DNA of 64,000 bases from CAYVBE01 sp964572825 (GCA_964572825.1 CAZNGS010000009.1:26614-90613); one strand, 5' to 3'. Counted from the first letter of the stretch, positions 1-8,806 are shown. Numbers and translations are program-made. Notes: a model not told the origin generated them from the sequence alone.

Positions 1-146
1 TCCACCGGCTGCCGGTCGAGCTGATCCAGGGCCCGGTCTGCCGAGCTGAACGTGCTTACCTCGTAGTCTCGTGAGAGCAACTGGGAGAGCATCTTCAGCA
101 TGCTCTCCTTGTCGTCCACCACGAATATGCGCGCTTTCGCACCCAT
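1..146 (-). CDS. Response regulator receiver domain, N-terminal part only
   Basis: The ATG is at 146-144 and the frame is open to the window edge, giving 48 residues. They start MGAKARIFVVDDKESMLKML, the first beta strand and acidic pocket (paired Asp) of a CheY-like receiver. The DDKESM wording is typical of NtrC-type sigma-54 activators. The phospho-acceptor Asp and any output domain lie outside the window. An rpoN gene at 23616-25073 would supply the matching sigma factor if the NtrC assignment is right. Partial because of the window border, not visibly broken. Confidence 0.8.
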   Translation of the reverse strand, partial: MGAKARIFVVDDKESMLKMLSQLLSRDYEVSTFSSADRALDQLDRQPV

Positions 147-192
147 GATGCCAGTTCAACCCCTGCATGCGGGCCCGCTGGGGCCAGCCGTC

Positions 193-222
193 TTGAATCG
201 GCGTTCCCGCCGAACCTATAAT
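193..222 (+). promoter_or_regulatory. Sigma-70-type promoter of the DHS-like/dtd pair
   Basis: TTGAAT at 193-198 and TATAAT at 217-222 are separated by 18 bp. A start of transcription near 229 would leave only about 11 nt before the ATG at 241 but about 40 nt before the TTG at 271, so the promoter helps to choose the start codon. Confidence 0.65.
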
Positions 223-270
223 CAGGGGACATTGTAAAACATGCGCCCCAGCGCGCAAGGAGAGAGCCGC

Positions 271-1185
271 TTGCTGGACCCGAGTAAAGTCAAGACCTAT
301 CCCATCGCCGAGCGCCACAACCTGGTGACGCTGGACGATTTTCTCGACCCCGAGCGCACCCGTGCCGAGTGGGGCGACGAGGATTTCGAGCGCCTGTGCG
401 GGCACGTGCACCGGGCCGCCGCGAGGGGCGGGACGGTGCTGATGCAGTTCGGCGCGCACGTGATTAAGTGCGGTCTGGGGCTGGTGGTGCGGGACCTGAT
501 GCGGCGGGGCTTCATCCGCCACGTGGCCATGAACGGGGCGTGTGCGGTGCACGACTTCGAGATCGCCCTGATCGGAGAGACCAGCGAGGACGTGGCGCAG
601 GGCATCGAGGACGGCTCCTTCGGGATGGCCGAGGAGACCGGACGCTTCATCAACGAAACGGTCAACGCCACCTCCGAAGGCTTCGGCGCCGCGCTGGGAC
701 GCCGCATCAGCGAAGATAACCTGCCGCACCGCGACCACAGTGTCCTGTGCGGCGCCTTCCAGATGGGCGTCCGCGCCACGCTGCACGTGGCGATCGGCAC
801 GGACATCGTCCACCAGCATCCAACCTTCGACGGGGCCAGCACGGGCGCCGCCGCGCACCGGGATTTCAGGCTCTACTGCGACACCGTCTCGGGCATGAGC
901 GGGGGGGTGCTGCTGAACTTCGGCTCCGCCGTGATCATGCCGGAGGTATTCCTGAAGGCGCTGAGCATCAGCCGCAACCTGGGCCACCCGGTGGCGCCGC
1001 TCTACACCGCCTCTTTCGACATCCGCCGGGACATCGAGGACTACTATTTCCGGCCCTGCAAGAACGTGGTGCGGCGGCCCACTTCCAGGGGCGGGGAGGG
1101 ATTCAACTTCCGCGCGGACCACCGCCAGAGCATACCGGCGCTGCACCGCCGGCTGATCCAGCTTTCGGAAGGGGAGAGCCGGTGA
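271..1185 (+). CDS. Deoxyhypusine synthase-like protein
   Basis: Resembles the deoxyhypusine synthase (DS) Rossmann family across its length (304 residues from TTG 271; 314 if ATG 241 is used). The TTG start is preferred because AAGGAG at 257-262 sits 8 nt before it and the promoter is at 193-222. Visible family-like blocks are MNGACAVHDFEIALIG and the C-terminal SGGVLLNFGSAVIMPEV. In true deoxyhypusine synthase the equivalent GGGVVKHHI block carries the catalytic Lys that forms the spermidine intermediate. Here that position is not Lys, so canonical eIF5A modification is unlikely. The stop overlaps the GTG of dtd by 3 nt, so the two are translationally coupled. The true reaction is unknown; an NAD- or polyamine-related role is inference. 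Confidence 0.7.
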   Translation: MLDPSKVKTYPIAERHNLVTLDDFLDPERTRAEWGDEDFERLCGHVHRAAARGGTVLMQFGAHVIKCGLGLVVRDLMRRGFIRHVAMNGACAVHDFEIALIGETSEDVAQGIEDGSFGMAEETGRFINETVNATSEGFGAALGRRISEDNLPHRDHSVLCGAFQMGVRATLHVAIGTDIVHQHPTFDGASTGAAAHRDFRLYCDTVSGMSGGVLLNFGSAVIMPEVFLKALSISRNLGHPVAPLYTASFDIRRDIEDYYFRPCKNVVRRPTSRGGEGFNFRADHRQSIPALHRRLIQLSEGESR

Positions 1186-1631
1186 GGGCGGTCGTACAGC
1201 GCGTCTCGGAGGCGTCAGTCCGCGTGGACGGCCGGCTGCTGGCACGCATCGGCGCCGGGCTGGTGGTGCTGCTGGGCATGGGCGAAGAAGACCACGAAGA
1301 GCACGCCGCCTACATGGCCGGCAAGATAGCCGGCCTGCGGGTCTTCGAAGACGACGAGGGCCGGATGAACCTGTCCGTCGGCGAGGTGGGCGGCGCGTTG
1401 CTGATCGTGCCGCAGTTCACCCTCTACGGCGACTGCCGCAAGGGACGGCGTCCGTCGTTCAGCCACGCCGCGCCGCCGGACCGCGCGGAGCGGCTTTACG
1501 AGCTTGTGGTCGAGCGCCTGCGCGGGCGGGGCCTGGAGGTCCAGACGGGCAGTTTCGGGGCGGAGATGGCCGTCTCCCTGGTCAACGAAGGGCCGGTGAC
1601 GCTTTTGCTGGACAGCGCGCGGCAGTTCTGA
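1182..1631 (+). CDS. dtd: D-aminoacyl-tRNA deacylase (DTD)
   Basis: 149 residues, the usual DTD length. The enzyme removes D-amino acids (and Gly) mischarged onto tRNA, in the cytoplasm. Family blocks are clear: VRAVVQRVSEASV at the N-terminus, PQFTLYGDCRKGRRPSF in the middle, and SLVNEGPVTLLLDS at the C-terminus, which holds the Gly-Pro of the cross-subunit active site. The GTG start at 1182 overlaps the upstream stop, with GGAAGGGGAG just before it as ribosome binding site. Substitution of NDGP by NEGP is mild. Downstream is the amidase, 26 bp away on the same strand. Confidence 0.93.
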   Translation: MRAVVQRVSEASVRVDGRLLARIGAGLVVLLGMGEEDHEEHAAYMAGKIAGLRVFEDDEGRMNLSVGEVGGALLIVPQFTLYGDCRKGRRPSFSHAAPPDRAERLYELVVERLRGRGLEVQTGSFGAEMAVSLVNEGPVTLLLDSARQF

Positions 1632-1657
1632 GCAATCCTCCGTCGGGAGCAGCGAAA

Positions 1658-2332
1658 ATGAGAGCGGTTGTGGCAGCGGTCTTGACCGGATTGATCCTCA
1701 GCCTGGCGGGGTGTGCCGTCGGCGGTGAGTTGCATCGCGATCCCGCCGCAGCCGCTGACCAGGAGCCGGCGGGGCACTGGCACCTCACCGATATCGGCGG
1801 AGCGCCTCCCGCCCTGAGCGCCTCCGCGCCAGCGGCGCCGCATCGGCCGCGCCTGCGCCCTCCGCGAGTTCAAGGGCGCCTGGACGTGCCGCTGAAGCGG
1901 CGGTGGGATTACATCATTCTGCATCACAGCGCGGACGAGGTGGGCAGCGCGGAGGCCTTCGATCAGTATCACCGCAGGCACAACGGCTGGCTGGGGGTGG
2001 GCTACGATTTCGTGATCGGCAACGGACACGGCGCCCCCGACGGCCTGGTGCAGGTGACCTTCCGGTGGGAGAAGCAGATCCAGGGCGCCCACGCCGGCCA
2101 CGATCTGTACAATCAGCACGGCGTCGGCATCTGCCTGGTGGGGGACTTCGAGCACGGCTACCCCACCCGGAAACAGATGGAGGCGCTGGTGGGGCTGGTC
2201 AACTACCTGCAGGAGCGATGCCACATCCCCACCGACCACATCCTGGGACACTGCCACGTGCGCCCGGGCGGAACGAAGTGCCCCGGCAGGAACTTCCGCT
2301 GGTACGAGCTGTTCGCCCGCCTGCAGCACTGA
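1658..2332 (+). CDS. N-acetylmuramoyl-L-alanine amidase / PGRP-like lipoprotein
   Basis: 224 residues. The N-terminus is a lipoprotein signal with lipobox LAGC (Cys19), so the protein is probably anchored on the outer side of the inner membrane or in the outer membrane. A proline/alanine-rich linker (about residues 30-75) leads to an Amidase_2/T7-lysozyme fold. ILHHS (His89/90) and GHCHVRPGGTKCPG (His198, Cys208) match the three zinc ligands of this family, and a following Phe/Trp-rich end closes the domain. Predicted to cleave the lactyl-L-Ala bond of peptidoglycan. GGGAG upstream is the binding site. It ends 41 bp before the convergent kinase gene. Confidence 0.85.
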   Translation: MRAVVAAVLTGLILSLAGCAVGGELHRDPAAAADQEPAGHWHLTDIGGAPPALSASAPAAPHRPRLRPPRVQGRLDVPLKRRWDYIILHHSADEVGSAEAFDQYHRRHNGWLGVGYDFVIGNGHGAPDGLVQVTFRWEKQIQGAHAGHDLYNQHGVGICLVGDFEHGYPTRKQMEALVGLVNYLQERCHIPTDHILGHCHVRPGGTKCPGRNFRWYELFARLQH

Positions 2333-2373
2333 CGCATCCCTTTGGGCAGGTGATCTTCCCCGCCGGCACGCCC

Positions 2374-3579
2374 TCAGGGCGCGTACCGCTGCAGCGCGGC
2401 GGCGAACTCCCGCGCAGTGGCAAACCGGTCCCGCGGCGCTTTTTCGGTGGCCCTGCGGATCACGTCCGCCACGGGGTCCGGGATGAGGGGAGAGGGCTCG
2501 CGGGGGTCCAGCAGCGGCTCGTAGAGATGCTGATACATCAGCGCCAGGTGGGTTCGGTCCCCGTAGGGCAGCCTGCCCAGCAGGGCGTAGTAGAGCACCA
2601 GCCCCATGGCGTAGAGATCGGTGGCGGGGCTGAGCGCTTCGCCTCGCCACTGCTCCGGAGCCATAAAATGGGGCGAACCCATGAGCCTGCCGGTGGTGGT
2701 CAGGCTGGTGGTCTCCTCCAGGAGGCGCGAGACGCCGAAGTCGGTCAACCGCGCTGCCCCGTCCTCGTGGATCAGGATATTGCCCGGCTTCACGTCGCCG
2801 TGCACGATCTTCCGTCCGTGTACCTCCTGCAAGGCGTCGAGCGTCTCCGCGCACAATCGACAGGCCTCCCCGGCGCGCAGGGGACCCCGCCGGCGGACCG
2901 TCTCGTGAAGGGAGACCCCCGGCACCAGCTCCATCTCGATGTAGGGAATGCCCTCGGCCACCCCCATGTCGAAGACGCGCACGATGTTGGGATGGGTGAT
3001 CGAGGTGGCCACGGCCGCCTCGCGGCGCAGCCGTTGGAAGGACCTGGCGGCGGGCTCCAGGGGCTGGAAATCGAGGAGTTTGAGCGCAATCACGCGGGCG
3101 CTGCGCACGTTCCGCGCCCTGTAGACCTTCCCCGCTCCCCCTTTGCCCAGCAGCTCCAGCAATTCGAAATGGGCGAATCGCCGCCCCGGCGGCGCCAGCT
3201 CGAAGGCCGCCACCGATTCCGCGGCGCGCGGCCGGTCCGCCCACCGGTGACCCAGCAGGAAGGCGCTCCGGCCCTTTATTATGGCTTCGCCACACAGGGG
3301 ACAGTAGGCGTCGGGATGGATGCGTTCCGAGCGCACGCGGAATCTCCCCCCGCAACCGGGACAGTGGACGGGCAGGTAGTCCGGCCCCAGGGCCAGCAGC
3401 GCCGCCTGCCCGGCCACCCGCGGATGGGCGGCCAGCACCTTTTCCTCCAGGGCCACCAGGTCATCCGGTGCCTCGCCGCAGGCGATGGCGCGCAGATGCC
3501 CGGCCAGCTCACCAGAGGTGAGAATCTCCTCATCCAGCAATCGCAGCCCGAACAGGAGGGCATCCGCCGAGACGCTCAT
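2374..3579 (-). CDS. Serine/threonine protein kinase with N-terminal zinc ribbon
   Basis: 401 residues, no membrane segment. Residues 1-70 are helical; CPGC (73-76) and CPLC (93-96) form a zinc ribbon; the Hanks-type kinase domain spans about 137-400. Catalytic landmarks: Gly-rich loop GKGGAG (145-150), ATP-binding Lys167 in IALKLLD, HGDVKPGN with catalytic Asp262, DFG 280-282, and APE 307-309. The HRD Arg is replaced by Gly, so this is a non-RD kinase, perhaps not needing activation-loop phosphorylation. It lacks the PASTA or other sensory tail of many bacterial kinases. It lies 30 bp downstream of ligA on the same strand and is probably co-transcribed. Substrates cannot be read from sequence. 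Confidence 0.9.
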   Translation of the reverse strand: MSVSADALLFGLRLLDEEILTSGELAGHLRAIACGEAPDDLVALEEKVLAAHPRVAGQAALLALGPDYLPVHCPGCGGRFRVRSERIHPDAYCPLCGEAIIKGRSAFLLGHRWADRPRAAESVAAFELAPPGRRFAHFELLELLGKGGAGKVYRARNVRSARVIALKLLDFQPLEPAARSFQRLRREAAVATSITHPNIVRVFDMGVAEGIPYIEMELVPGVSLHETVRRRGPLRAGEACRLCAETLDALQEVHGRKIVHGDVKPGNILIHEDGAARLTDFGVSRLLEETTSLTTTGRLMGSPHFMAPEQWRGEALSPATDLYAMGLVLYYALLGRLPYGDRTHLALMYQHLYEPLLDPREPSPLIPDPVADVIRRATEKAPRDRFATAREFAAALQRYAP

Positions 3580-3609
3580 CGCAGGCTCCGCAGTGGCAGC
3601 ACGGGGGAT

Positions 3610-5646
3610 TCAGTGCAGGCCCAGAAGGCGTTCCAGTTCTTCCTCGGTCAGCTCGCGCACGCCCTCGGCCCTGGCGCGCTCCAGCTTGCCGCCGGGGTTC
3701 TCCCCCACGACGATGTAGTCGGTGTTTCCGCTCACGCTGCCGGTGACCCGCCCGCCCTGCGACTCGATCAGCCGGGTGGCCTCGTCCCGGGTGTAGCCCT
3801 CCAGGGCGCCGGTCAGCACGAAGGTGTGGTCGGCCACGTCGGGGTTCTCCCCGACGGCGGCCATTTGTGAGCGCATGTTTACCCCGGCCGCTTCCAGCTT
3901 GTCCAGAACCTCGCCGGTGGACTCTTTCTGGAAGAACTCCACGATCGCCTCGGCCACGACGGGGCCGATCTCGTCGATCTCTTCGAGCTTCTCGGCGTGG
4001 GCCGTCCGCAGGGCGTCCATGTCCTCGAAGTTCCGCGCCAGCACGTCCGCCAGATGCGAGCCGACGTGAGGTATCCCAATCCCGAACAGCAACCGCGCCA
4101 GGCCACGCCCCTTGCTGGCCTGGATGGCTTCCATCAGGTTACGGGTGGACTTCTCGGCCATGCGCTCCAGGGCGCACACTTGCTCTTCATCGAGGCCGTA
4201 GAGGTCGCCAACGTCGTGGACCAGGTCGTTCTGGACCAACTGCTCGGCCAGCACTTCACCCAGGCCTTCTATGTCCATTGCCCCGCGTCCGGCGAAATGC
4301 GTTATCCGCTCCACCCGCTGGGCGGGGCAACGGGGGTTGATGCAGCGGATGTAGACGCCGTCCGGGTCGCGGCGCACCCCCTCTCCGCAACTGGGGCAGA
4401 CCTCCGGACGGGTGAAGGGCTCCTCCTCGCCGGTGCGCTTTTCCTCGATGACCTTCACCACCTGGGGGATTATCTCGCCCGCCTTCTCCACCAGCACGTG
4501 GTCGCCCACGCGGACGTCCTTGCGCTCCAGCTCGTCGAAATTGTGCAGTGACGCGCGGGTTACGGTGGTGCCGCTCAGGTGGACGGGCTCCAGGATGGCC
4601 ACGGGCGTCAGTTGCCCGGTCTTGCCCACGTTGATCTCGATTCGTTCGACCGGACTGACCTGCTGCTCGGCGGCGAACTTGTAGGCCATCATCCACCGGG
4701 GTGCTTTGCTGGTCGCCCCCAGGCGCTCTCTCTGCTCGATGCTGTCCAGCTTCACCACCAGCCCGTCCACGGGGTAGTCCAGCTCGTCGATGTGGCCCTC
4801 CCGGTAGCGGCAGCGCTTCAGCACCTCTGCCACGTCCCGGCATTTTTCGGCGTTGGGATTGGTGGGGCAGCGGTGGCGCTGCAGCCACCGGAGCCGCTCC
4901 CAGTGCGAGTCGGGGACGTCGAGGCCCTCCACCGTGGCTATCTCGTAGGTGAAGGCGCGCAGGCGGCGCTCGGCGGTGATGGAGGGGTCCAGCAGCTTCA
5001 GCGAACCGGCGGTGGCGTTGCGCGGGTTGGCGAACGGCTCCTGGTCCGATTCACTGCGCTGGCGGTTGATCTCATTGAACGCATCGAAGGACATGTATAT
5101 CTCGCCGCGCACCTCCAGCACGGAGCCCTCCAGGGAGTGCTCCCCTTCGGACGGTCCGGCCAGCCTGAGGGGCAGGTTGGCCACCGTCCGCGCGTTCTGC
5201 GTCACGTCGTCTCCCTGCACGCCGTTGCCGCGCGTGATGGCCCGCTGCAGCGACCCGTCCCGGTAGATCAGGTTGATGGCGACCCCGTCGATCTTCGGCT
5301 CCACCACGTAGGACCACTCGGCGTCGTCGCCCAGCAGGCGGCCGACGCGTCGGTCGAACTCGCGCACTTCCTCCTCGTTGTAGGTGTTGTCAATGCTGAG
5401 CATGGGCGAGAGATGCTCGGCGGTGGTGAACTCCTCCAGCGGCTCGCCGCCGACGCGTTGGGTGGGGCTGTCCGGGGTGACCAGGTCGGGGTTTTCGGCC
5501 TCCAGGCGCCGCAGCTCCTCCATGAGGGCGTCGAACTCGCGGTCGGATATCTCCGGCTCATTCTTGACGTAATACAGGTAATTGTGACGGCGGACCTTCT
5601 GGCGGAGCTCTTCGATGCGCTGTTCGGCGTCTCTGTCCTCACCCAT
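3610..5646 (-). CDS. ligA: NAD-dependent DNA ligase LigA
   Basis: About 678 residues, the normal length. Seals nicks in replication and repair using NAD. Domain order: Ia (HNYLYYV NMN-binding region), adenylation domain with the KIDG motif holding the AMP-accepting Lys (family norm KLDG), OB fold, four-Cys zinc finger (CPSC then CINPRC), helix-hairpin-helix repeats, and a C-terminal BRCT domain (from about residue 600). I chose ATG 5646, ten residues before RIEELRQKVR as in other LigA proteins. An in-frame TTG at 5670, 6 nt after the preceding stop, would add eight residues. Located between the archaemetzincin-like gene and the kinase. Confidence 0.96.
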   Translation of the reverse strand: MGEDRDAEQRIEELRQKVRRHNYLYYVKNEPEISDREFDALMEELRRLEAENPDLVTPDSPTQRVGGEPLEEFTTAEHLSPMLSIDNTYNEEEVREFDRRVGRLLGDDAEWSYVVEPKIDGVAINLIYRDGSLQRAITRGNGVQGDDVTQNARTVANLPLRLAGPSEGEHSLEGSVLEVRGEIYMSFDAFNEINRQRSESDQEPFANPRNATAGSLKLLDPSITAERRLRAFTYEIATVEGLDVPDSHWERLRWLQRHRCPTNPNAEKCRDVAEVLKRCRYREGHIDELDYPVDGLVVKLDSIEQRERLGATSKAPRWMMAYKFAAEQQVSPVERIEINVGKTGQLTPVAILEPVHLSGTTVTRASLHNFDELERKDVRVGDHVLVEKAGEIIPQVVKVIEEKRTGEEEPFTRPEVCPSCGEGVRRDPDGVYIRCINPRCPAQRVERITHFAGRGAMDIEGLGEVLAEQLVQNDLVHDVGDLYGLDEEQVCALERMAEKSTRNLMEAIQASKGRGLARLLFGIGIPHVGSHLADVLARNFEDMDALRTAHAEKLEEIDEIGPVVAEAIVEFFQKESTGEVLDKLEAAGVNMRSQMAAVGENPDVADHTFVLTGALEGYTRDEATRLIESQGGRVTGSVSGNTDYIVVGENPGGKLERARAEGVRELTEEELERLLGLH

Positions 5647-5676
5647 CTGTGGCGTGTGCGCCTCTCCCAACGGAGA

Positions 5677-6390
5677 TCAGTCCGCTTCGCCGGCCACCTC
5701 GTCGAAAAACCGGCGCAGGTCCACCGTGCAGGGCTCGCAGAATGGACCGTGCCGGATGCGGTCTTCGGTGAGCCGGTCCCAGTCTTCCGGCGCCTCATGG
5801 GCGGGCCTCAGTATGCACGTGTTCGAGCAGTAGCGCTCGTCGCCTTCCAGCGTCACGTCGTCCCGGCGCATGTCCGGCAGGCCGAACATGAAACACAACT
5901 GGCGCATCACCTCGGTCTTCAGGTAGCTGTAGGGCAGGCCCCAGATGTGATCGATCCGGTGGGTGCTGACCACGGCGGCCGTCAGTTGCTGGGCCCGCCC
6001 GACCAGGTACTGCTCTCCGCCCTCCTCGCCGTTGTTGCCGCCGGGCCGGAACATGTCCTCTTCCATGATGAACAGGTCGTAGTGGTCCCCCAGGAGGTCT
6101 TCGTTTCGCCAGGGCTCACTGGCAAAGGACTGAAGGATGCGATCGCAGTCAACCTGGAGCCTTTTCTCGTCCAGCGCGTCGTAGACGTACCAGTCGATGC
6201 TGCGGAAGGGGACCAGTTCGTCGTCCTCGTCGCGCCATTTGCGGTCCCGGTAGTGGCGGTAGTCGTGGATGGGCGGGGGCGTGCGGCACTTGCCGATGCT
6301 CAGCACCTCCTTGATGCCGTCGAAGATGGCCACCTTCTCGGGCCAGAAGCCCTTGTTATTGAACAGGTTGAGGGGTTTGTACTTCTTCAT
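5677..6390 (-). CDS. Archaemetzincin-like protein lacking the catalytic zinc site
   Basis: 237 residues, ATG overlapping the nitroreductase stop (ATGA). The order of blocks follows archaemetzincin (AmzA) metalloproteases: YDLFIMEED, YLVGRA, AAVVSTHRI, YLKTEV, FGLPD, then Cys188/Cys192 and FCEPC (Cys218, Cys221). In archaemetzincins the sequence before and including GLPH is HExxHxxGxxH, the catalytic zinc site. Here the aligned stretch reads RQLCFMFGLPD, so all three His and the Glu are gone, while the four Cys of the second, structural zinc site remain. This suggests a pseudoenzyme. Family assignment is by pattern recognition and should be tested by profile search. Function unknown. Confidence 0.6.
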   Translation of the reverse strand: MKKYKPLNLFNNKGFWPEKVAIFDGIKEVLSIGKCRTPPPIHDYRHYRDRKWRDEDDELVPFRSIDWYVYDALDEKRLQVDCDRILQSFASEPWRNEDLLGDHYDLFIMEEDMFRPGGNNGEEGGEQYLVGRAQQLTAAVVSTHRIDHIWGLPYSYLKTEVMRQLCFMFGLPDMRRDDVTLEGDERYCSNTCILRPAHEAPEDWDRLTEDRIRHGPFCEPCTVDLRRFFDEVAGEAD

Positions 6391-6890
6391 CGGTACTGCA
6401 CAATCTCCTCCAGAGGCTTGCGCGGCGTGGGCGCAGGCTCCTCGGCGGGATAGCCCAGCGGCGTCATGGCCACCGGCTCCAGCTCCGGGGGGATATCCAG
6501 GATCTCTCGCGTCTTTTCCGGCTTGAATGCGCCTATCCAGCAGGTCCCCAGCCCCTCGGCGGTGGCGGCCAGCACCAGGTGCTCCACGGCGATGGCCAGG
6601 TCCACGTCGGCGTAGCTCTTCCCGTCCCGGCGGTGCCACGCCTCCCTGGGCCGGTGGCAGGCGCACACGATGACGGGCGCCGCCGCGAACCAGTCCTGCG
6701 AATACGCCTCCAGCAGGCGCCGCCGGGTCGGTGCATCGCGGATGACGTAGAAGTAAACCGGCTGGCGGTTGGCGGCGCTGGGGGCCATTCGAGCGGCCTG
6801 CAGCACCCGCTGGAGTTTCTCCTTTTCCACCGGCTTCTCTCGGTAGGCCCGCACGCTGCGGCGTTGCGTCACGACATCGTAGAAATCCAT
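6387..6890 (-). CDS. Nitroreductase family protein
   Basis: 167 residues, a short single-domain FMN-dependent nitroreductase. The RRSVRAY motif near the N-terminus binds FMN phosphate, APSAANRQPVYFYVI is the typical second block, and the C-terminal GTCWIGAF segment completes the flavin pocket. Such proteins usually form homodimers reducing quinones, nitro compounds or flavins with NAD(P)H; the natural substrate is not deducible. GGAGG lies just upstream of ATG 6890. First gene of a leftward group with the archaemetzincin-like gene (4 bp overlap) and ligA. Confidence 0.88.
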   Translation of the reverse strand: MDFYDVVTQRRSVRAYREKPVEKEKLQRVLQAARMAPSAANRQPVYFYVIRDAPTRRRLLEAYSQDWFAAAPVIVCACHRPREAWHRRDGKSYADVDLAIAVEHLVLAATAEGLGTCWIGAFKPEKTREILDIPPELEPVAMTPLGYPAEEPAPTPRKPLEEIVQYR

Positions 6891-7130
6891 GACCGTCCTC
6901 CCCGCTGATAGTCACGTACATTATTCACCACCTTCTGCCCGTTTGCAAGCAGGTGGCGGCTGTGCCGCATGCTTGCTCGGTAGCAGAATGCACCCATGCC
7001 CGGGGGACCGCCGGGGCTTGCGAATGCCTCCGGCCCCGCCCCGGTGTGCTGGCTTTGCGGGTTGCCGCTGCACTATAATGCGCACGGACGTCGCGGGCAG
7101 GGATCGTCTCCGGACGGGGGGCAACAGGCG

Positions 7131-8705
7131 ATGGAGGAGTCAGCCAGGCAGGCCGGTCGCGTCGGGCGGGGCCGGGGAGAGCAGTTCTCCCCCCGGGCCT
7201 ACGGGGCGATACTGGAGCATCTCACGGAGGCGACGGGGGTCGAGCTGACCTTCCAGGAGCAACCGGAGGCAGATGAAAGGCCCGGCGTCTGCGCCCCGGT
7301 CTACAGCCGGGGGCGGGACACCGGCTGGGTGGTCACCGCGCCGAACGGTTCGAGCGAGGGGACCGGCGCGGTGGTGCGCGCCGCGGCCCAACTGGTCGGC
7401 CGCATCCTGCGCGCTGACCAGGACAGGGCCGACCTGGAGGCGGAACTGGCCGACCGGGCACGGGAGACGGATTTCCTCTACGAAATGGGCCACCAGGTCA
7501 GCGCGCTCAACGACGAGGACGAGATATGCCGATTCGTGGCCCGGGAGGCATCCCGTCGGCTGCAGTGTGACCGGGCCTCGGTCATGGTGGTGGGCCCCCG
7601 GTCCGGAGAGCTGACCATCCGGGCCGCGCTGGGTCTGCGGGAGGAGATATCCGAGAGCGTGTCGGTGCGGCCCGGCGAGGGCATAAGCGGCCGCGTGTTC
7701 GAGAGCGGCCGGCCGGTGATCGTGAACGAGGGGGACCCCATGCCGTCGGACTCCATAGGCACGCGGGAGCTGCGGGACTCCAACTGCTTCCTGTCCGTTC
7801 CCCTGAAGGCCGCCCTCGGACCGGGGGGCGAGGAGGAGGTGCTGGGCGTGATCAACCTCACCCGCAAGCGGGGCGGCGAAGCGTTCACCCCCGGCGACCT
7901 GAAGCTGGTCAGCACGGTGGCGGTGACGACCGCCGCCAAGATCCACAACTGCCGACTGCTGGTGGCCGAGCAGCAGCGCCAGCGTCTGGAACACGAGATG
8001 GAGCTGGCGGCCCGCATCCAGACGCGGCTTCTTCCCGAGGCGCCCCTGGCCGTGGGGCGCGTGCGCGCGGCGGGCTGCTCCCGGCCCGCCAAGCACGTCG
8101 GCGGGGACCTGTTCGACTACTGGACCTGCGGCAGCCGGGCCTGCTTCGTGGTGGCAGACGTTTCGGGCCACGACCTGGGAGCTTCCCTGATGGCCGCCTC
8201 CATGCGGAGCGTCGTGCGCAGCGAAGCAGCCCGCGCGGCCTCGGTCCAGCAGTTGATGGCGCAGGTCAACCGGGTCCTTTACAACGACCTGGCGCGGGCG
8301 GAGCTGTTCGTCACCGCGTTTTACGGCGAGATCGATCTGGAGGGCGAACAGTTCACCTTCTGCCGGGCCGGCCATCCGCTGCCGCTCTACGTGGGCTCCG
8401 CCGGGAGGCAGTGGCTGGACACCGAGGGGATGCTGTTCGGGCTGACCACGCAGGGGGGCTACGAGGAGAAGTCCGTCCGCTTGAGCCCGGGCGACACCGT
8501 GGTGCTGTATACGGACGGTTTGATGGAAGCCACCGACCCGGGGGGGCGTCAGTTCGGAAGGGAAGGACTCAAGGATGCCGTGGTAACCGCCCTCGACGCG
8601 CCGCCGGCCGAACTGGCCGGGGAAGTGGTGGACGCCGCCACCCGACATCTGGGGGAGCGCCCGGTCACCGACGACATGACCACGCTGGTGGTGCGCTACG
8701 GGTAG
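7131..8705 (+). CDS. GAF-domain PP2C/SpoIIE-type serine phosphatase
   Basis: 524 residues from ATG 7131. The N-terminal 100 residues are unassigned; a short coiled coil (about 95-120) leads into a GAF domain (about 120-285, ending VLGVINLTRKR), a linker helix (ELAARIQTRLLPE) and a PPM/SpoIIE phosphatase domain (about 310-524). Metal-binding Asp residues are seen in VGGDLFDY, VVADVSGHDLG, LYTDGLMEA and DDMTTLVVR, so the enzyme should be active. This RsbU-like layout typically dephosphorylates an anti-sigma-factor antagonist in response to a ligand or redox signal sensed by GAF. No partner-switch genes adjoin it. TATAAT at 7074-7079 is a candidate -10. Convergent with smc. Confidence 0.92.
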   Translation: MEESARQAGRVGRGRGEQFSPRAYGAILEHLTEATGVELTFQEQPEADERPGVCAPVYSRGRDTGWVVTAPNGSSEGTGAVVRAAAQLVGRILRADQDRADLEAELADRARETDFLYEMGHQVSALNDEDEICRFVAREASRRLQCDRASVMVVGPRSGELTIRAALGLREEISESVSVRPGEGISGRVFESGRPVIVNEGDPMPSDSIGTRELRDSNCFLSVPLKAALGPGGEEEVLGVINLTRKRGGEAFTPGDLKLVSTVAVTTAAKIHNCRLLVAEQQRQRLEHEMELAARIQTRLLPEAPLAVGRVRAAGCSRPAKHVGGDLFDYWTCGSRACFVVADVSGHDLGASLMAASMRSVVRSEAARAASVQQLMAQVNRVLYNDLARAELFVTAFYGEIDLEGEQFTFCRAGHPLPLYVGSAGRQWLDTEGMLFGLTTQGGYEEKSVRLSPGDTVVLYTDGLMEATDPGGRQFGREGLKDAVVTALDAPPAELAGEVVDAATRHLGERPVTDDMTTLVVRYG

Positions 8706-8806
8706 GAGGCTGTCCTAAAACCCCGCACGCGTGTCCCAATGCCAGGTTGCGGACGCTTTGCGCCGACAGGACCGCCACCGGATTGCGAGACAGTCTCTAC
8801 TGGGCA

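Noticed and set aside
4579..6453. 624-codon open frame opposite ligA and the archaemetzincin-like gene
   Set aside because: Antisense to two confident genes; low-complexity Ala/Val/Gln composition caused by GC-rich third positions; no motif or start context.
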